A stretch of DNA of 6,818 bases from assembly GCA_021162265.1 (NCBI GenBank), contig JAGGZA010000030.1:1-6818 (forward strand), written 5' to 3'. The notes below the pieces were generated by a model. It was not told the DNA's origin. It made no database searches and saw only the letters and a list, made by a program, of their open reading frames with translations. This DNA is from Candidatus Aerophobota bacterium. Its GTDB lineage: Bacteria; Aerophobota; Aerophobia; Aerophobales; B3-G15. The translations under genes and the position numbers were made by a program. Below, one piece after another: positions 3,997 to 6,818 of the stretch; position 1 is the stretch's first letter; every line of letters begins with the position of its first letter.

Positions 3997-6818
3997 AAAA
4001 GAAGGTATTCTTCAGAACATAGACTCAGATAAAGATATCCCCTGCTGGCTACAGGGCCTAATTCCCGAAGCCAAAGCATATGGGATATTTTTATTGTGGA
4101 GAAAGATATTCTCACCCTGTTTTTACCTTTTACCACTTGAGGAAAATGCAGAGAGAGTATATGAGGACCTCAAAGCTTTCTTGCCAGAAGGGGTTTTTCT
4201 CCTCCCTGTAAGAGAAAATACCACCAAAGGAAACCTTTATCAGTTTTTACATAAGATAAAAGAGAAGAAGATAATAATACTGGTGAGTTCAGTAAAAGCC
4301 GCAATTCAACTTGTTCCGCCCCTGGATATCATTGATTCTCACAAAATCCTTATAAGAAAAAATATGCAGATGAAAAGAGAAAGGTTGATAAAGTGGCTGA
4401 TTGAAAATGACTATCATCCTTCACCCCTGGTAGAGGAAAAAGGTGATTATGCAGTAAGAGGCGGCATAGTTGACTTTTTTTGCCCCACATCATATAACCC
4501 TGTTAGAGTTGAATTTTTTGCAGATAGGATAGAATCTATAAGAGAATTTAACCCCTCCAATCAGCTCAGTGTAAGACAGCTCAGAGAATTTGTTCTTTCT
4601 CCCTCAAGCGATCTAAAGCTCTTACCAGAAGACAGACTCAAGCCTATTATTCAGATAATCCCTGAGTATTTCTCTCTCATCCTGGATGAACCTTTTGAAA
4701 TTGAAAGAAAAATGGGAATAAACGAGTGGAACAAAAACAAAGAGGTGTTAATAAAAAAAGTGAAATTCTATACTTCTTCTCTCCCTCAAATTACAGAATG
4801 GATGAAACCCAAGAAAATAGTTTCCCTCAACTGTTCGCCCCTCTCCTTTTACAGAGGTGAACTTGATCTTATCTCAAAGGATATGAAAAACTGGCAAAGA
4901 AAAGGATATAAGGTAACTATTATAACCCCTACTCTTGAGCAAGCAAGGAGACTCCAGGAACTATTTCAAGAAAGAAAACTTGAATTTATCATTAAAGCTT
5001 CCTTTAATGACCGCAGTTTAAATGACACCTTAACCATAACTATAGGAGATATCGAAAGGGGTTTCATTCTTGAAGAAACAAGAGATGTCATAGTAAGTGA
5101 TGCAGATATTTTCAGAAGGTATAGATATAAAAAAAGAAAAAAAGCTACTCCTTTTGAAGAAAAAATTAAAAGCTGGGAAGAGCTTAAAGAGGGAGACTAT
5201 GTTGTTCATATTGACTATGGGATAGGAAAGTTCAAGGGTCTCGTAAGCTTAAAAATTATGAACAGGTGGGGTGATTATTTCAGAGTAGACTACAAAGGTT
5301 CTGATCGTCTCTATGTTCCCTTTAATCAAATGGATAGATTGCATAAATACGTAGGAGATTCAGACAGCCCCCCGCCTATCTATAGCCTCGAGGGTGCCGG
5401 ATGGGAATTAACTAAAAAAAGGGTAAGAAAAGCAACAAGAGAACTTGCTCTTTCCTTGCTTGAGCTGTATTCTATTAGAAAAACAAAACCGGGTTACTCC
5501 TTCTCACCCGATAATGTGTGGCAACTCCAATTTGAAGCCTCCTTTCCCTATGAAGAGACACAAGACCAATTAATTGCTACAAAACAGGTGAAAAGGGATA
5601 TGGAAAATCCTGCACCTATGGATAGATTAATCTGTGGAGATTCCGGCTATGGTAAAACAGAGATAGCAATAAGAGCAGGATTTAAGGCAGTAATGGATGG
5701 AAAACAAGTGGCAGTTCTGGTTCCCACCACTATCCTGGCCGAACAACACCTGAGGACCTTTTCAGAAAGGATGAGTGATTACCCGATTAGAATTGAAATG
5801 TTGTCCAGATTCCAGCGACCTAAAAAGCAGAAAGAAATAATCCAGCACTTAAAGGAAGGCAAGGTAGATATAGTTATTGGAACTCATCGCTTACTCCAGA
5901 ATGATATTAGATTTAAAGACCTTGGACTTGTTGTTATTGATGAGGAACACAGATTTGGAGTAGCGCAAAAGAAAAAATTAAAAGAGATAAGAAAAACTGT
6001 GGATGTTTTGACTTTATCAGCAACACCTATACCTCGTTCTCTTTATATGGCTTTAACAGGAATATATGAGTTAAGCACTATTTTTTCCCCTCCTCAAGAA
6101 AGGCAGGAAATAGAGGTGGAAGTTTCTCCTTACAGTGATAAAATTGTTAAAGAAGCTGTACTTAGAGAACTTCTGAGAAAAGGACAAGTATTTTATCTTT
6201 ACAACAGGATAAAAGATATACAAAAGGTAGCAGATAGACTGAGGAAAATGTTTCCTAAAGCTAAAATAGCTGTAGCTCACGGCCAGATGAACTCCTCTTC
6301 CCTGGAAAGGACTATCATTGATTTTGTTAAGGGTAAATACGACATTCTTGTCTGTACTTCAATAATAGAATCAGGGATAGATATGCCTAATGTAAACACC
6401 TTGATTGTGGAGAACTCAGAACAATTTGGCCTTGCTGACCTTTACCAGCTTAGAGGAAGAGTTGGTAGAAGAGAAAAGAAGGGCTATGCTTATTTTCTCT
6501 TCTCCCCGGAAAGAGTTATTACTGAGGAAGCTAAAAAAAGGCTTCAGATTATACGTCAATTCAAGGGAGCAGGAGCAGGGTTCAAAATTGCCATGGAAGA
6601 CCTACAAATAAGAGGAGCAGGGAATCTTCTGGGGAAAGAACAACACGGACATATTGCTTCTGTTGGTTTTACTCTATACTCGCAGCTCCTTAGTGAGGAA
6701 ATTAAAAAACTCAAGGGTGAAAGGGTAAAACCTTCCTTTCCTATACATATAGAGCTTGATGTTGAGGCCAGGATTCCTCAATTTTTTGTCCCAGACAAAA
6801 AACAGCGTATGCAACTAT
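3980..6818 (+). CDS. mfd: Transcription-repair coupling factor, 3' truncated by window edge
   Basis: Mfd is a DNA translocase that pushes stalled RNA polymerase off damaged template and recruits UvrA. The frame is open from GTG 3980 through 946 codons to the edge. An in-frame TAA (3977-3979) lies just before the GTG; the first ATG (4364) would lose 128 conserved residues, so GTG is the likely start. The UvrB-like module includes GDYAVRGGIVDFF (155-167) and VRVEFFADRIESI (175-187). The polymerase-interaction domain starts at GDYVVHIDYGIGKF (405-418). Translocase motifs are GDSGYGKTE (553-561, Walker A K559), the DEEH box (654-657), LSATPIPRS (679-687), QLRGRVGR (823-830) and the RAG motif MEDLQIRGAGNLLG (to 885). 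The C-terminal regulatory domain only begins (VEARIPQFFVP). Walker A comes about 75 residues earlier than in E. coli, so the region before it is short. It overlaps prfA by 17 bp; a weak AGGGAG (3961-3966) suggests coupled translation. Confidence 0.97.
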   Translation, partial: MIELNKKEGILQNIDSDKDIPCWLQGLIPEAKAYGIFLLWRKIFSPCFYLLPLEENAERVYEDLKAFLPEGVFLLPVRENTTKGNLYQFLHKIKEKKIIILVSSVKAAIQLVPPLDIIDSHKILIRKNMQMKRERLIKWLIENDYHPSPLVEEKGDYAVRGGIVDFFCPTSYNPVRVEFFADRIESIREFNPSNQLSVRQLREFVLSPSSDLKLLPEDRLKPIIQIIPEYFSLILDEPFEIERKMGINEWNKNKEVLIKKVKFYTSSLPQITEWMKPKKIVSLNCSPLSFYRGELDLISKDMKNWQRKGYKVTIITPTLEQARRLQELFQERKLEFIIKASFNDRSLNDTLTITIGDIERGFILEETRDVIVSDADIFRRYRYKKRKKATPFEEKIKSWEELKEGDYVVHIDYGIGKFKGLVSLKIMNRWGDYFRVDYKGSDRLYVPFNQMDRLHKYVGDSDSPPPIYSLEGAGWELTKKRVRKATRELALSLLELYSIRKTKPGYSFSPDNVWQLQFEASFPYEETQDQLIATKQVKRDMENPAPMDRLICGDSGYGKTEIAIRAGFKAVMDGKQVAVLVPTTILAEQHLRTFSERMSDYPIRIEMLSRFQRPKKQKEIIQHLKEGKVDIVIGTHRLLQNDIRFKDLGLVVIDEEHRFGVAQKKKLKEIRKTVDVLTLSATPIPRSLYMALTGIYELSTIFSPPQERQEIEVEVSPYSDKIVKEAVLRELLRKGQVFYLYNRIKDIQKVADRLRKMFPKAKIAVAHGQMNSSSLERTIIDFVKGKYDILVCTSIIESGIDMPNVNTLIVENSEQFGLADLYQLRGRVGRREKKGYAYFLFSPERVITEEAKKRLQIIRQFKGAGAGFKIAMEDLQIRGAGNLLGKEQHGHIASVGFTLYSQLLSEEIKKLKGERVKPSFPIHIELDVEARIPQFFVPDKKQRMQL

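Noticed and set aside
3894..4136. Minus-strand open frame across the prfA-mfd junction
   Set aside because: Both plus-strand genes are conserved through this region, and there is no ribosome site or recognisable protein.
6071..6280. Minus-strand open frame opposite mfd
   Set aside because: It is antisense to well-conserved Mfd translocase sequence and has no recognisable protein features.
6405..6611. 68-codon plus-strand open frame inside mfd
   Set aside because: It overlaps the conserved motif VI and RAG motif region of Mfd in another frame; it is a shadow.
1..6818. CRISPR array, tRNA, rRNA, insertion sequence or riboswitch
   Set aside because: No regularly spaced repeats, cloverleaf, transposase, terminal inverted repeats or long structured leader were seen; gaps between genes are 119 bp or less.

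Overview
The window is a 6.8 kb stretch of AT-rich bacterial chromosome. It is densely packed, with every complete gene on the + strand. prfA (bacterial class I release factor RF1) and mfd (transcription-repair coupling factor) make a bacterial origin certain. Frequent AGA and ATA codons, overlapping or nearly abutting genes and short intergenic gaps suggest a low-GC anaerobe or thermophile, perhaps from an uncultured lineage. This placement is inference, and the sequence alone does not name the phylum.

Layout from left to right. The last 47 codons of an unrecognised gene (stop at 144-146) are followed by a 59-bp gap. The gap holds an 11-bp tandem repeat that carries the ribosome binding site of the next gene. 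That gene is a zinc-dependent medium-chain dehydrogenase of the threonine/sorbitol dehydrogenase type (206-1237). Its last codons and stop lie inside an 11-bp perfect hairpin (1215-1245) that may act as a terminator. Next come a stand-alone HNH nuclease (1266-1886) and, 11 bp later, purC (SAICAR synthase of purine synthesis, 1898-2794). The only longer gap (2795-2913, 119 bp) holds a near-consensus promoter driving prfA (2914-3996), plus an antisense Shine-Dalgarno-like motif. mfd starts at a GTG 17 bp inside prfA and runs off the right edge (3980-6818, 946 complete codons).

Three transcription units are likely: the unknown gene with the dehydrogenase, HNH with purC, and prfA with mfd. The last pair joins translation termination with rescue of RNA polymerase stalled at DNA damage. 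They are tied by overlap, so mfd is probably translated by coupling. prmC (hemK), the RF1 methyltransferase gene that often follows prfA, is absent from this position.

No mobile element, CRISPR array, tRNA, rRNA or recognisable defence cassette is visible. The content is mainly housekeeping, and I do not see a convincing new system. The most worthwhile leads are the purC-prfA intergenic region, the lone HNH nuclease and its start signal, and the prfA-mfd overlap without prmC.
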